Shown: in pieces, positions 41,063 through 50,811 of the stretch
How positions within the stretch are numbered: position 1 is the first letter of the stretch
How the letters are laid out: each line of letters starts with the position of its first letter
Assembly (NCBI GenBank): GCA_963730165.1
Contig: CAVSQS010000002.1
Location: 1-64,000 of the forward strand
Source of the DNA: DASSQJ01 sp963730165
GTDB lineage: Bacteria; Actinomycetota; Actinomycetes; Actinomycetales; Dermatophilaceae
Length of the DNA: 64,000 bases
Direction of reading: 5' to 3'
The notes under the pieces: generated by a model
The model's database searches: none
The model's input: the letters and a program-made list of their open reading frames with translations, nothing else
Told to the model about the DNA's origin: nothing
Position numbers and translations under genes: made by a program

Positions 41063-41515
41063 GTGAAACCCCTGCTCACCACCGGCCAGCGGGACCGCTC
41101 CCGCGCCGTGCTCGTCGTCCTCAGCGGCGCCCTCGCCGCTTCCGCCATGGCGGCCACCGGCGGTGCCACGGCTCTCGCCGCCAAGGAGACCGCACGCACC
41201 GACGCCGAGAAGGCACGAGCACGCGCCGCCGAGGAGGCCGAGGCCGCCCGTCGCCACCACGAGGAGATGCTCGCCTGGGCGGCCGCCAACCCGGTCGTCG
41301 TCACGACGCCCAGGCCGGTCCGCACGGTCGTCGGTCCCAAGGTCGTCGTCCGCGCCTCGGGGCCGGGCTCGGCCCGGGTCGGCTCGTCCGGCTCGTCCGG
41401 CTCGACCTGGGTCCAGAGCCGGTCGACCGGCGCGGGGAGCGCGCCGGTCAGGACGAGCGCGCCGGCTCCCCCACCGCCACCCCCGCCCCCGCCCGTCACC
41501 AGCACCGGCTCATGA
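41063..41515 (+). CDS. signal-anchored Ala-rich coiled-coil protein with poly-Pro tail
   Basis: A 150-residue protein, first gene of the redox operon. GTG 41063 has CGGAGG upstream. A hydrophobic N-terminal helix (AVLVVLSGALAASAMAATGG) is followed by a charged Ala/Glu/Lys coiled-coil-like stretch (TARTDAEKARARAAEEAEAA), a low-complexity Ser/Gly region and a run of prolines at the C-terminus. It overlaps apbE by four bases. In similar actinobacterial operons this slot is usually an FMN-binding protein, but no FMN-binding domain or S-G-A-T flavinylation motif is seen. Function unknown. Confidence 0.7.
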   Translation: MKPLLTTGQRDRSRAVLVVLSGALAASAMAATGGATALAAKETARTDAEKARARAAEEAEAARRHHEEMLAWAAANPVVVTTPRPVRTVVGPKVVVRASGPGSARVGSSGSSGSTWVQSRSTGAGSAPVRTSAPAPPPPPPPPPVTSTGS

Positions 41516-42489
41516 CCACCGTGGCCTCCGAGCGCGCGACTCGCCCCGCCGTCGACCCGGTCCACGGGGTGGCGACGTGGCGCGCTCTCGGCACGCACGT
41601 CGACCTGCGCACCGCGCCGGAAGCCGTCGAGGACGCCGCCACTCTCGCCGCCGGCGTCCTCGACGAGGTCGACCTCTCGTGCAGCCGGTTCCGCGACGAC
41701 AGCGACCTCGCCCGGGCCAACGCCGCCGCCGGTGAGCCGTTCGCCGCGTCTCCCGTCCTCGTCGGCGCGGTCCGGGTGGCACTCGAGGCCGCCACCGAGA
41801 CCGACGGCATCGTCGACCCCACGCTCGGCACGCTGCTCGTCGCCTCCGGCTACGACCGGACCTTCGCCCTGGTCCCCGCGGACGACCCGGCGCCGGCGTC
41901 GTTGCCGGTGCGCGCCGGGTCGTGGCGCGACGTCGTCGTCACCGACACGACCGTGACGGTCCCGCCCGGCACGGCGCTCGACCTCGGCGCCACCGGCAAG
42001 GCCTTCGCCGCCGACCTCGTCGCCCACGCCGTCGTCGAGGCCCTCGGCACCTCGGTGCTCGTCAGCGTGGGCGGGGACGTGCGCGTGGCCGCACCCGACG
42101 ACGTCGCCGGTCCGGCCCACACGGTGCTCCTCGGCCACAGCGTCGCCGACCTCGAGGCCGGCGGACCGAACGCGCGCATCCGCCTGCGCGAGGGCGGCCT
42201 CGCCACGTCGAGCACGAGCGCCCGGCGGTGGCGCCGGGGCGGCCGCCAGTGGCACCACCTCCTCGACCCCCGCACCGGTGACCCGGCCTCCGGCCCCTGG
42301 CGCACCGTCTCGGCCCTGGGCCGTACCGCCGTGGCCGCGAACGCGGCCTCGACGGCGGCCGTGGTCCTCGGCGAGTCGGCGCTCGGCTGGCTCGAGCACC
42401 ACGGCGTGGCCGCCCGGCTCGTCGGCGACGACGGCCGGGTCGTCCGCACCGGGACCTGGACCGACCTCGGGTTGGAGGACGAGCCGTGA
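41512..42489 (+). CDS. apbE: ApbE family FAD:protein FMN transferase
   Basis: A 325-residue ApbE-like flavin transferase, which attaches FMN from FAD to Thr/Ser of an acceptor protein, normally outside the membrane. Family marks are EVDLSCSRFRDDSDLARAN, GIVDPTLGTLLVASGYDR, LDLGATGKAFAADLVAHAV, the VSVGGDVRVA loop and HHLLDPRTGDPASGP. It has no obvious N-terminal signal peptide or lipobox, unlike many exported ApbE proteins. It overlaps its neighbours by four bases on each side (ATGA, GTGA). Its acceptor is not apparent within the window. Confidence 0.92.
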   Translation: MTTVASERATRPAVDPVHGVATWRALGTHVDLRTAPEAVEDAATLAAGVLDEVDLSCSRFRDDSDLARANAAAGEPFAASPVLVGAVRVALEAATETDGIVDPTLGTLLVASGYDRTFALVPADDPAPASLPVRAGSWRDVVVTDTTVTVPPGTALDLGATGKAFAADLVAHAVVEALGTSVLVSVGGDVRVAAPDDVAGPAHTVLLGHSVADLEAGGPNARIRLREGGLATSSTSARRWRRGGRQWHHLLDPRTGDPASGPWRTVSALGRTAVAANAASTAAVVLGESALGWLEHHGVAARLVGDDGRVVRTGTWTDLGLEDEP

Positions 42490-43100
42490 GCTCCCCGCTG
42501 CTCTGGTACCTCAACCGCGGCACCGGCGTGGTGCTGCTCGTCGTGTTCACCCTGACGGTGCTCCTCGGGGTCCTCGCCACCGACCGCTCGATGAGCCCGT
42601 GGTGGCCGCGCTTCATCACCCAGGGCCTGCACCGCGCGCTCGCCGCGCTGTCGGTCCTCCTGCTCCTCGCCCACGCGGTGAGCGCCGTCGTCGACGAGTT
42701 CGTCGACATCCGGTGGTGGCAGGCCGTCGTGCCCTTCGGGTCGACCTACGAGCCCGTCTGGATGGCGCTCGGCGCCATCGCGCTCGACCTCACCGCCGTC
42801 GTCATCGCCACCTCGTTGGCCCGGGCACGGCTGCCGCACCGGGTGTGGTTCACGATCCACCTGAGCACCTACCTCGCGTGGGCCGCCGGCATCATCCACG
42901 GCATCGGCATCGGTACCGACGCCTCGACCCCCTGGCTCGCCGGCCTGTCGGCCGGGTGCGCCGCCGGTGTCGTCGTCGCCGGGGCAGCCCGGGGCGTCGC
43001 CGCGGTGCGGGCCCGGTCGCACCTCGACCGTGGCGAGGACCGCGACGCCGACGAGGACGACTGGGACCTCGTCCCCACAGCACGGGAGGACGCGCCGTGA
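42486..43100 (+). CDS. ferric reductase-like transmembrane protein
   Basis: A 204-residue membrane protein with about five helices. Histidines placed for haem ligation lie in QGLHRALAALSVLLLLAHAV and in VWFTIHLSTYLAWAAGIIHG, the pattern of the ferric-reductase/MsrQ/cytochrome b-like domain. It would carry electrons across the membrane between the cytoplasmic NuoF-like protein and an outside acceptor. GTG 42486 overlaps apbE (GTGA), and its stop overlaps the next gene. The C-terminus is an acidic cytoplasmic tail (RGEDRDADEDDWD). Confidence 0.85.
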   Translation: MSSPLLWYLNRGTGVVLLVVFTLTVLLGVLATDRSMSPWWPRFITQGLHRALAALSVLLLLAHAVSAVVDEFVDIRWWQAVVPFGSTYEPVWMALGAIALDLTAVVIATSLARARLPHRVWFTIHLSTYLAWAAGIIHGIGIGTDASTPWLAGLSAGCAAGVVVAGAARGVAAVRARSHLDRGEDRDADEDDWDLVPTAREDAP

Positions 43101-44365
43101 TCCAGCCCCCTGAGGTCGTCGAGGTCCGGCGGGGCCCCCTGCTCCTCGCCGGGGTCGACGACGGGCCCGGGCTGGCGGCACACCGCGGTCGGGTCGGCCC
43201 GCTCTCGGACGTCGACCTCACCCGCCTCGTCGACACCGTCGACGCCGTCGCGGTGCGCGGGCGCGGCGGTGCCGGCTTCCCGCTGGCCCGCAAGCTCGCG
43301 ACGGTCGCGGACGCCCGGGGCCGGATGCCCTCGCGACGCCCCGTCGTCGTCGTCAACGCGGCCGAGGGCGAGCCCGCCAGCGCCAAGGACGAGGCCCTGC
43401 TGCGCGTCGCGCCCCACCTGGTGCTCGACGGGGCCGAGCTCGCGGCCCGCGCCCTCGGGGCCCGGGAGGTCCACGTCGTCACCTCGCAGGACCGGCCCCC
43501 GGTCGGCCGCGCGGTGGACGCGGCACTCGCCGAGCGGTCCTCACGCGGACTGCGATGGACCCGCCACACCGCGCAGGGCCGGTTCGTCGCCGGCCAGGCC
43601 CGCGCGGTGCTCGAGCTCATGGCCGGTCGGCCGGGCCTGCCCGTCACGTCGTGGCGGCCCGAGGCGCTCGACGGCCACCGGGGCCGGCCGACGCTGCTCT
43701 CGAACGCCGAGTCGTGGGCGCACCTGGCCGCGGTCGTCCTCCACGGTCCCGCCGCCTACCGGGCCCTCGGCACCCACGAGGAGCCGGGGACGACGCTGCT
43801 CACCCTCTCGACCCCGCCCGGACCCGGCGGCCGGATGGGCCGGGTCCGCGTCGTCGAGATGGAGCACGGCGCCCAGGCGACGGCCGTCCTCGACCCCGCC
43901 GCGCTCGTCTCGCCCCTCCTCGTCGGGGGCTTCCACGGCGGATGGGTCCACCCGCGGGAGGTGCCCGCCCTCACCGTGTCGGCCGGGCACCTGCGCGAGC
44001 TCGGGCTGGCGATCGGGGCCGGGGCGTGGCTCTCCCTCTCGGACGGGTCGTGCGCGGTGTCCGAGACCGCCCGGTACACCACCTTCCTCGCCGCCGAGTC
44101 CGCCGGGCGGTGCGGTCCGTGCGTCCACGGGCTGCCGGCCCTCGCCGCCGAGACCCGCGGACTCGCCGAGGGGGCGGACACGCGTCGGCGCCTGCGCGAG
44201 CTGACCGGGATCGTCACCGGCCGTGGTGCGTGTGCGCACCCCGACGGAACCGCGCGCCTGGTCACCTCACTGCTCACCCGGCTCGAGGACCTCGTCGAGG
44301 AGCACCTCGCCGGACTCTGCGGCTGCCCCGCCCGGCAGCCGGCCCCGCTGGTGGTGGCCCCGTGA
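43097..44365 (+). CDS. NuoF-like NADH-binding flavoprotein with Fe-S site
   Basis: A 422-residue protein related to the NADH/FMN subunit of complex I and to RnfC-like proteins. The FMN/NADH region shows VRGRGGAGFPLARK and VVNAAEGEPASAKDEALL; a SLBB-like middle and the Fe-S segment ESAGRCGPCVHG with a later GRGACAHPDG follow. The first ligand Cys of NuoF (ESCGxCxPC) is Ala here, while extra cysteines (GLCGCP) lie near the C-terminus. It probably passes electrons from NAD(P)H to the ferredoxin and membrane protein encoded alongside. GTG 43097 overlaps the preceding stop by four bases. Confidence 0.85.
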   Translation: MIQPPEVVEVRRGPLLLAGVDDGPGLAAHRGRVGPLSDVDLTRLVDTVDAVAVRGRGGAGFPLARKLATVADARGRMPSRRPVVVVNAAEGEPASAKDEALLRVAPHLVLDGAELAARALGAREVHVVTSQDRPPVGRAVDAALAERSSRGLRWTRHTAQGRFVAGQARAVLELMAGRPGLPVTSWRPEALDGHRGRPTLLSNAESWAHLAAVVLHGPAAYRALGTHEEPGTTLLTLSTPPGPGGRMGRVRVVEMEHGAQATAVLDPAALVSPLLVGGFHGGWVHPREVPALTVSAGHLRELGLAIGAGAWLSLSDGSCAVSETARYTTFLAAESAGRCGPCVHGLPALAAETRGLAEGADTRRRLRELTGIVTGRGACAHPDGTARLVTSLLTRLEDLVEEHLAGLCGCPARQPAPLVVAP

Positions 44366-44577
44366 GCCGCCGCGAGGCGCCGGTGCACCGGTTGCGCGTC
44401 GACTGGCCGCAGTGCCAGGCGCGCGGCCTGTGCGCCGAGCTCCTCCCCGAGCTGCTCGTCCTCGACGAGTGGGGATACCCCGTGGTCCTCGGCCCCGTGG
44501 ACCACGACCGAACCGACCTCGCCCGGGAGGCCGTCGCAGCCTGCCCCCGCCGGGCCCTGCACCTGGTCCGCTCCTGA
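44362..44577 (+). CDS. small 3Fe-4S-type ferredoxin
   Basis: A 71-residue ferredoxin. Cysteines occur as C-x5-C (QCQARGLCAE) and a later C-P (AVAACPRRALHLV), the three-cysteine pattern of 3Fe-4S or easily converted 4Fe-4S ferredoxins of actinobacterial redox chains. GTG 44362 overlaps the NuoF-like stop by four bases. It is the last gene of the operon and probably an electron shuttle for the NuoF-like protein. No clear terminator hairpin is seen in the 132 bases before the convergent amidohydrolase gene. Confidence 0.9.
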   Translation: MSRREAPVHRLRVDWPQCQARGLCAELLPELLVLDEWGYPVVLGPVDHDRTDLAREAVAACPRRALHLVRS

Positions 44578-44709
44578 CGGACCAGATCCGGCCGGGCAGC
44601 CACTCCCGGGCGAGGTCACCCACCACCTGCCGCGGCGTCACTCGGGTGTGCGGACCCGGCCATCCCCGACCGGGAAGCGCGGCGCTCGCCCCCGGTCCGC
44701 CGCGGGGGG

Positions 44710-46362
44710 TCAGGCGTCGTCGGCCGCGAAGACGCGGTGGCCGTCGACGAAGGTCTGGAGCACGCGGGTCTCGCCGATCTCGTCGGGTGGGCCCGCGAAG
44801 GGGTCGCGGTCGAGGACGACAAGGTCGGCGAGCGCCCCCTCCCGCACGGTGCCCGTGTCGTCGAGCCGGTTCACGTAGGCCGAGCCCGCCGTGTAGGCGG
44901 TGAGCGCGGTCGCGAGGTCGAGGCGCTGCTCGGGCAGGAACGCCGGGTGCTCGGGCTCCCCCTCCCGGTGCGCCTCGGGGATCTGCCGGTTCACGGCCAC
45001 GTGGATGGCCGCGAGCGGGTCGGCGGTCGAGACGGCCCAGTCCGAGCCCATCGCCAGCACGGCGCCGGAGCGCTGGAGGTCCCCGAACGGGTACTGCCAG
45101 GAGCCGCGGGGTTCCCCGAGGAACGGCAGGGTCAGCTCGACCATCTGCGCCTCGAGGGCCGCCCAGAAGGCCTGCATGTTCGCGACGACACCGAGCTCGC
45201 GGAACCGGTGCAGGTCGTCGGGGTGGATCACCTGGATGTGCGCGATGTGGTGGCGGGCGTCGCGGCGGCCGTTCGCGCGCCGCGCCGCCTCGACCGCGTC
45301 GAGGCACTCACGGACCGCACGGTCGCCGATGGCGTGGAAGTGCAGCTGGAACCCGGCCGCGTCGAGCTGCTCGGCCGCCGGCCCCAGTGTCTCGACCGGG
45401 ACGAACGAGATGCCGGAGTTGTCGGTGTACCGGCCGTGGCCGTCGCAGTACGGGTCGAGCATCGCGGCCGTGAAGTTCTCGGGCACGCCGTCCTGCATGA
45501 TCTTCACGGTGGTGGCGCGGAACCGTTCCGTCGAGTACCGCTCGCGACGGTCGAGGATCTCGGGAACCTGCTCGAGCCCGGTGTTCCGGTCCCACCACAG
45601 CGACCCGACGACGCGCGCGGTGAGCCGCCCGGACTCGTCGGCCGCCCGGTACGCCCCCGACGGGTTCCCCCCGTCGCCGTAGTCGCCGATGATCGCGTCC
45701 TGCCACGCAGTGACCCCCAGGGAGTGCAGGTGGGCCTGCGCGCGGAGCAGGCCCTCGAGCCGCTCCGCCTCGGTGGTCGCCGGGGCGATCCGCCCGACGA
45801 GGGCCATGGCACCCTCGTGCAGGCACCCGGTGGGGTTGCCGTCGGCGTCGCGCTCGATCCGCCCGTCGCGCGGGTCCGGGGTGTCGCGGTCGATGCCGGC
45901 CCGCCGCAGCGCCTCCGAGCTCACCCACGCGCCGTGCCCGTCCCGGTTCGGCAGGAAGGCCGGCCGGTCGCCGACGACGGCGTCCATGGCGGCAGCGGTC
46001 GGCGTGCCACCCGGGAAGGCGGCCATCGACCAGCCCGCACCGAGCACCCACTCCTCGTCGGGGTGGGAGCGGGAGTAGGCGGCGATCCGCTCGAGACAGG
46101 CCTCGGCGCTGGGCAGCTCGGAGAGGTCGCAGCGCAGCATGTCGACGCCGGCCCACACGGGGTGGACGTGCGCGTCCTGGAAGCCCGGCAGGAGCATCCG
46201 CCCGCGGAGGTCGACGTGCTCGGTGCGCGGACCGGCGAGGTCGAGGACCTCGTCGTGGCCGACCGCGACGACCCGGCCGGCGTCGACGGCCACGGCGGTC
46301 GGTCGGGCGCGCACGGCACCCGAGGTGAAGACCGGCCCTCCGGAGAAGATGGTGTCGACCAC
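44710..46362 (-). CDS. YtcJ-like metal-dependent amidohydrolase
   Basis: A 550-residue amidohydrolase of the YtcJ/N-substituted formamide deformylase group. The N-terminal metal site is LLPGFQDAHVHPVWAGVDML; other marks are the segment FHAIGDRAV, the HIAHIQVIHPDDL metal-ligand region, the late acidic residue in AMGSDWAVSTADP and the C-terminal GALADLVVLDRDPF. GTG 46362 lies two bases after the permease stop, so it belongs to the polyamine-type ABC operon. It may process the imported substrate, for example an amide or N-acyl amine; the true substrate is unknown. Confidence 0.87.
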   Translation of the reverse strand: MVDTIFSGGPVFTSGAVRARPTAVAVDAGRVVAVGHDEVLDLAGPRTEHVDLRGRMLLPGFQDAHVHPVWAGVDMLRCDLSELPSAEACLERIAAYSRSHPDEEWVLGAGWSMAAFPGGTPTAAAMDAVVGDRPAFLPNRDGHGAWVSSEALRRAGIDRDTPDPRDGRIERDADGNPTGCLHEGAMALVGRIAPATTEAERLEGLLRAQAHLHSLGVTAWQDAIIGDYGDGGNPSGAYRAADESGRLTARVVGSLWWDRNTGLEQVPEILDRRERYSTERFRATTVKIMQDGVPENFTAAMLDPYCDGHGRYTDNSGISFVPVETLGPAAEQLDAAGFQLHFHAIGDRAVRECLDAVEAARRANGRRDARHHIAHIQVIHPDDLHRFRELGVVANMQAFWAALEAQMVELTLPFLGEPRGSWQYPFGDLQRSGAVLAMGSDWAVSTADPLAAIHVAVNRQIPEAHREGEPEHPAFLPEQRLDLATALTAYTAGSAYVNRLDDTGTVREGALADLVVLDRDPFAGPPDEIGETRVLQTFVDGHRVFAADDA

Positions 46363-46364
46363 GC

Positions 46365-47279
46365 TCAGCCGCCTCCCATGGTCCGTGCGATGTCGGTCGC
46401 CGAGTCCCCGGACCGCTTGAGGACGACGGCGACGAGCCCGAGGGCCAGGAGGGTGAGGACGAGCATGACCGTCGACATGGCCGCGATCTCCGGCCGCAGG
46501 CCCGAGCGCAGGGCGCTCAGCACGTACACCGGCCACGGCGTCGAGCCGGAGACCTGGACGAAGGCGGACACGATCGTGTTGTCGAGGCTGAGGGTGAAGG
46601 ACAGGAGGAAGCCCGCGAGGACCGCCGGCATCGCGAGCGGCACCGTGATCTTGCGGAAGGTGCGCACCGGCGGGGCGTAGAGGTCGCCGGACGCCTCCTC
46701 GAGCGACTCGTCGATGCCGATGAGGCGGGCCCGCACGATGTAGCTGACCACGGCCGTCGAGAACAGCGAGTGCCCGACGACGAGGCGCACGAGGCCGTTG
46801 TCGAAGACGGACAGGCCGGCGTCCTGGCCGAGGAAGACCATCCACGGGAGCAGCGAGACGGCGTCGACGATCTCGGGCGTCACCGAGACGAGGAGGAGCA
46901 GTCCGATGAACCACCACGTCCAGCGACCGGGGCGGCGCGCCATCGCGACCCCCGCCATCGTCCCGAGGAAGGTGGCGAGCAGGCCGGAGAGCACGGCCAC
47001 CTGGAGGGAGACGGTGACGGCGCTGCGGATGGCCGGCCGGTCGACGAGCGCCCGGTAGGGCTCGAACCCGAACTGGTCCCACGCGATGAGCAGCCGGCCG
47101 TCGTTGAACGAGTAGACGATGATGACGATGATCGGCGCGAAGAGGAAGAGGAGCACCAGGACTCCCCACAGCGCGAGGAGCCGGTCTCCCCACGACCGGC
47201 GGTGCCGGACGCGTGGCGGGGGCCCGGGGTCCCGCGGTGCCGACCCCGCCCCGGGGCGACCGGCGGTCGTGGCGCTCAT
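46365..47279 (-). CDS. potC: ABC transporter permease, PotC-like (spermidine/putrescine family)
   Basis: A 304-residue inner-membrane permease with six helices. The EAA loop is present as ESLEEASGDLYAPPVRTFRKI. The N-terminal LFLFAPIIVIIVYSFNDGRL is typical of PotC. It forms the channel with the PotB-like partner for uptake of a polyamine or similar cation. ATG 47279 overlaps the PotB stop (ATGA). Fourth gene in the order potA-potD-potB-potC-amidohydrolase. Confidence 0.9.
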   Translation of the reverse strand: MSATTAGRPGAGSAPRDPGPPPRVRHRRSWGDRLLALWGVLVLLFLFAPIIVIIVYSFNDGRLLIAWDQFGFEPYRALVDRPAIRSAVTVSLQVAVLSGLLATFLGTMAGVAMARRPGRWTWWFIGLLLLVSVTPEIVDAVSLLPWMVFLGQDAGLSVFDNGLVRLVVGHSLFSTAVVSYIVRARLIGIDESLEEASGDLYAPPVRTFRKITVPLAMPAVLAGFLLSFTLSLDNTIVSAFVQVSGSTPWPVYVLSALRSGLRPEIAAMSTVMLVLTLLALGLVAVVLKRSGDSATDIARTMGGG

Positions 47280-48235
47280 GACGCCTCCTCGATGACGAGC
47301 CGGTGCCGCGCCTTCACGGGCAGGGAGACGAGCCAGACGAGCAGCGCGATCACGCCGACGGTCACGGCGATGACGAGGATGAGCACGACCGCCATCGCCG
47401 AGCCGAGCGCCCAGTTCTGGGCGGTCTGGAACTGGCTGGCCACGAGCTGACCCACCATGTTGCCCTTGGCTCCGCCGAGCACGGTGGCGGTGACGTAGTC
47501 GCCCATGAGCGGGATGAAGACGAGCACCGTGCCGGCGATGATGCCGGGACGGGCCAGCGGCAGGGAGACCCGGGTGAAGGTGCGCAGCCGGTTCGCGCCG
47601 AGGTCCTTGCTCGCCTCCCGCAGCGGCTCGCCGACCCGGTCGAAGGCCACGAACAGGGGGAGGATCATGAGGGGCAGGTAGTTGTAGACGACGCCGATGA
47701 GCACCGCGGCCCGGGTGTAGAGCACGTCCAGCGGCCCGCTCGTCAGGTGCAGGCCCTGGAGCAGGTTGGAGAACCAGCCCTCCGGGGCGAGGATGACCTG
47801 CCAGCCGATGGTGCGCACGAGGAAGTTCGTCCAGTACGGCACCATGACGAGGGCCACGAGCAGCCCCCGCAGGCGGGGCGGCGCCTTGACCGCCATCCAG
47901 TAGGCCGTCGGCATCCCGATGAGCAGGCAGATGAGGGTCCCCGCGACGCCGACCCACAGGGTGTTGGTGAAGGTGGTGAAGAAGGTCGGTGAGAACGCCT
48001 CCGCGTACCGGTCGAAGGACAGCACGTCGTTGGCGTGCGTGCCGAACAGGCCGGGCTTGTAGCCGAAGCTGAACCACACGATGGTCCCGATGGGCACCAC
48101 GAAGAAGGCGAGCAGCCACGCCCACGCCGGAAGGGCGAGGGCGAAGCGCGGCATCCGCAGGCGGGAGCGCCCGGGCGCGGCCGGTGGTGGCGCCGAGGGC
48201 CTGGCCCTCGGCGTCACCGTGGCGGTCTCAGGCAC
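47276..48235 (-). CDS. potB: ABC transporter permease, PotB-like
   Basis: A 319-residue permease with six predicted helices and an EAA-type loop (GEPLREASKDLGANRLRTFT). The first helix (LPAWAWLLAFFVVPIGTIVW) and the loop VILAPEGWFSNLLQ are typical of PotB/PotH. It overlaps potD by eight bases at its start and potC by four at its end. It pairs with PotC to import polyamine-like substrates. Confidence 0.9.
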   Translation of the reverse strand: MPETATVTPRARPSAPPPAAPGRSRLRMPRFALALPAWAWLLAFFVVPIGTIVWFSFGYKPGLFGTHANDVLSFDRYAEAFSPTFFTTFTNTLWVGVAGTLICLLIGMPTAYWMAVKAPPRLRGLLVALVMVPYWTNFLVRTIGWQVILAPEGWFSNLLQGLHLTSGPLDVLYTRAAVLIGVVYNYLPLMILPLFVAFDRVGEPLREASKDLGANRLRTFTRVSLPLARPGIIAGTVLVFIPLMGDYVTATVLGGAKGNMVGQLVASQFQTAQNWALGSAMAVVLILVIAVTVGVIALLVWLVSLPVKARHRLVIEEAS

Positions 48236-49451
48236 CCGCGGCCGCCTTGGCCTTGTTCCAGATGTCGACCGTGCGCTGCTGGTTGTCGTTCACCTCGCCG
48301 GTCTGCATCGTGTCGATCTGCTCGGGGCTGAAGAAGACGAGGTCGAGCATCTCCAGGCCCTCGGCCTGGGCCTTCTGCTCGATGTCCTTGGCGCCGGTGT
48401 GGTACCCGATGTAGTCGACGTTGAGCAGCTGGTTCTCGGGGGTGAGGACGAAGTCGATGAAGGCGTGAGCGGCCTCGGGGTGGGGGGCCCCGGCGGCGAT
48501 GGCCCAGTTGTCCATCCACAGCTCGGTGGCGGGGGCTCCGAGGACCCACTTCCACTTGTCCGGGTTGTCGCTCTCCATGATCCCGATGCGCGCGTCGCCG
48601 TTCCACACCTGCATGAGGACCTGGGTGCTCTGCGGGATGGCCTGACCGCCCGGGTAGGAGTCGAAGGCGGCGATGTGCGGAGCGAGCTTGTTGACGACGA
48701 AGTCCTCGGCGGCGTCGAGGTCCTCCTTCTTCGTCGTGTTCCAGTCGATGCCGTTGGCCCAGAAGTAGACGCCGGTCACCTCGTGGGGGTCGTCGAGGAG
48801 CGAGGTCTTGCCACTCGCCTCGTTCATCGCGGCGTCGAGGAAGTCGCTCCACGTGGTGAGGTCGCGCGTGATCTTGGTCGTGTCGTACACGAAGCCGGTC
48901 GTGCCCCACGCCTTGCAGATCGAGTAGAGGTTCTCCGGGTCCCAGGACTGGCCGAGGAACTGTGGGTCCATGTACTGCAGGTTCGGCACGAGGTCGTGGT
49001 TGATCGGGGCGAGCAGGCCGTTGGTCACCATCTGCGGGATGAACGACCCGGTGGGCACGACGATGTCGTAGCCCGCGGTGCCCTTCGAGGCGACGAGCTT
49101 GGAGATGAGCTCCTCGTTGGAGTTGAAGGAGTCGATCGTCATCTTGACGCTCTTGTCCTTCTGGAAGGACTCGAGCACCTGCGGGGCGTCGTAGTCGCCC
49201 CACGAGTACATCGACAGCTCGCCCTCGAGCGGGCCACCGGTCGCGACCTGGCTGACCGTCTCGGACGGCACGACGGTGGGGTTGCTGCTGCTCCCGCCGC
49301 CCGAGCCCCCGCCACCGCACGCGGCGAGGAGCCCGCTGCCGCCGGCCGCGGCCGCGAGGGCGAGCAGGTTGCGCCGGGTCACCTCGGAGCGGATGCGAGG
49401 CACGGCCGAGGAGTGGGCGAGGATGTGCAGGGGGCGTTCAGGGCTGGTCAT
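48228..49451 (-). CDS. potD: polyamine-type ABC substrate-binding lipoprotein, PotD-like
   Basis: A 407-residue periplasmic-type binding protein. The N-terminus has a twin-arginine segment (VTRRNLLALAAAAGGSG) leading into a lipobox (LLAACGGG), so it is probably a Tat-exported lipoprotein. The mature part opens with ELSMYSWGDYDAPQVLESFQ and includes GYDIVVPTGSFIPQMVTNGL, characteristic of PotD/PotF. It captures polyamine-like ligands and passes them to PotBC. ATG 49451 follows AGAGGACC. It overlaps potB by eight bases. Confidence 0.92.
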   Translation of the reverse strand: MTSPERPLHILAHSSAVPRIRSEVTRRNLLALAAAAGGSGLLAACGGGGSGGGSSSNPTVVPSETVSQVATGGPLEGELSMYSWGDYDAPQVLESFQKDKSVKMTIDSFNSNEELISKLVASKGTAGYDIVVPTGSFIPQMVTNGLLAPINHDLVPNLQYMDPQFLGQSWDPENLYSICKAWGTTGFVYDTTKITRDLTTWSDFLDAAMNEASGKTSLLDDPHEVTGVYFWANGIDWNTTKKEDLDAAEDFVVNKLAPHIAAFDSYPGGQAIPQSTQVLMQVWNGDARIGIMESDNPDKWKWVLGAPATELWMDNWAIAAGAPHPEAAHAFIDFVLTPENQLLNVDYIGYHTGAKDIEQKAQAEGLEMLDLVFFSPEQIDTMQTGEVNDNQQRTVDIWNKAKAAAGA

Positions 49452-49496
49452 GGGAGGTCCTCTCGGGTGGGCGTCGGGTCGCGGTGCGGGCAGAGG

Positions 49497-50651
<1,155 letters not shown>

Positions 50652-50811
50652 GTCGTGTCTCCTCATGCGGTTTCCGAGGATTCAACACGAGGAAACTTTC
50701 ACTCACAACGTCTGACACCGGAATGTGACCAAGAAACCGTGTATCGGACTGTCTCGCGTGCACGAAATCCGTACCACGCGCTGAAGTACGGGCACGGGCC
50801 CTCCCGCCGGG

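Noticed and set aside
41063..41515. TGGAT segment (ATGGATALA) as a flavinylation site for ApbE
   Set aside because: It lies inside the signal-anchor helix and lacks the Asp and the S/T-G-A-T/S spacing of known ApbE targets.
44578..44709. Terminator between the ferredoxin and amidohydrolase genes
   Set aside because: Only weak 5-bp stems such as CCCGG/CCGGG are visible, so no terminator is called.
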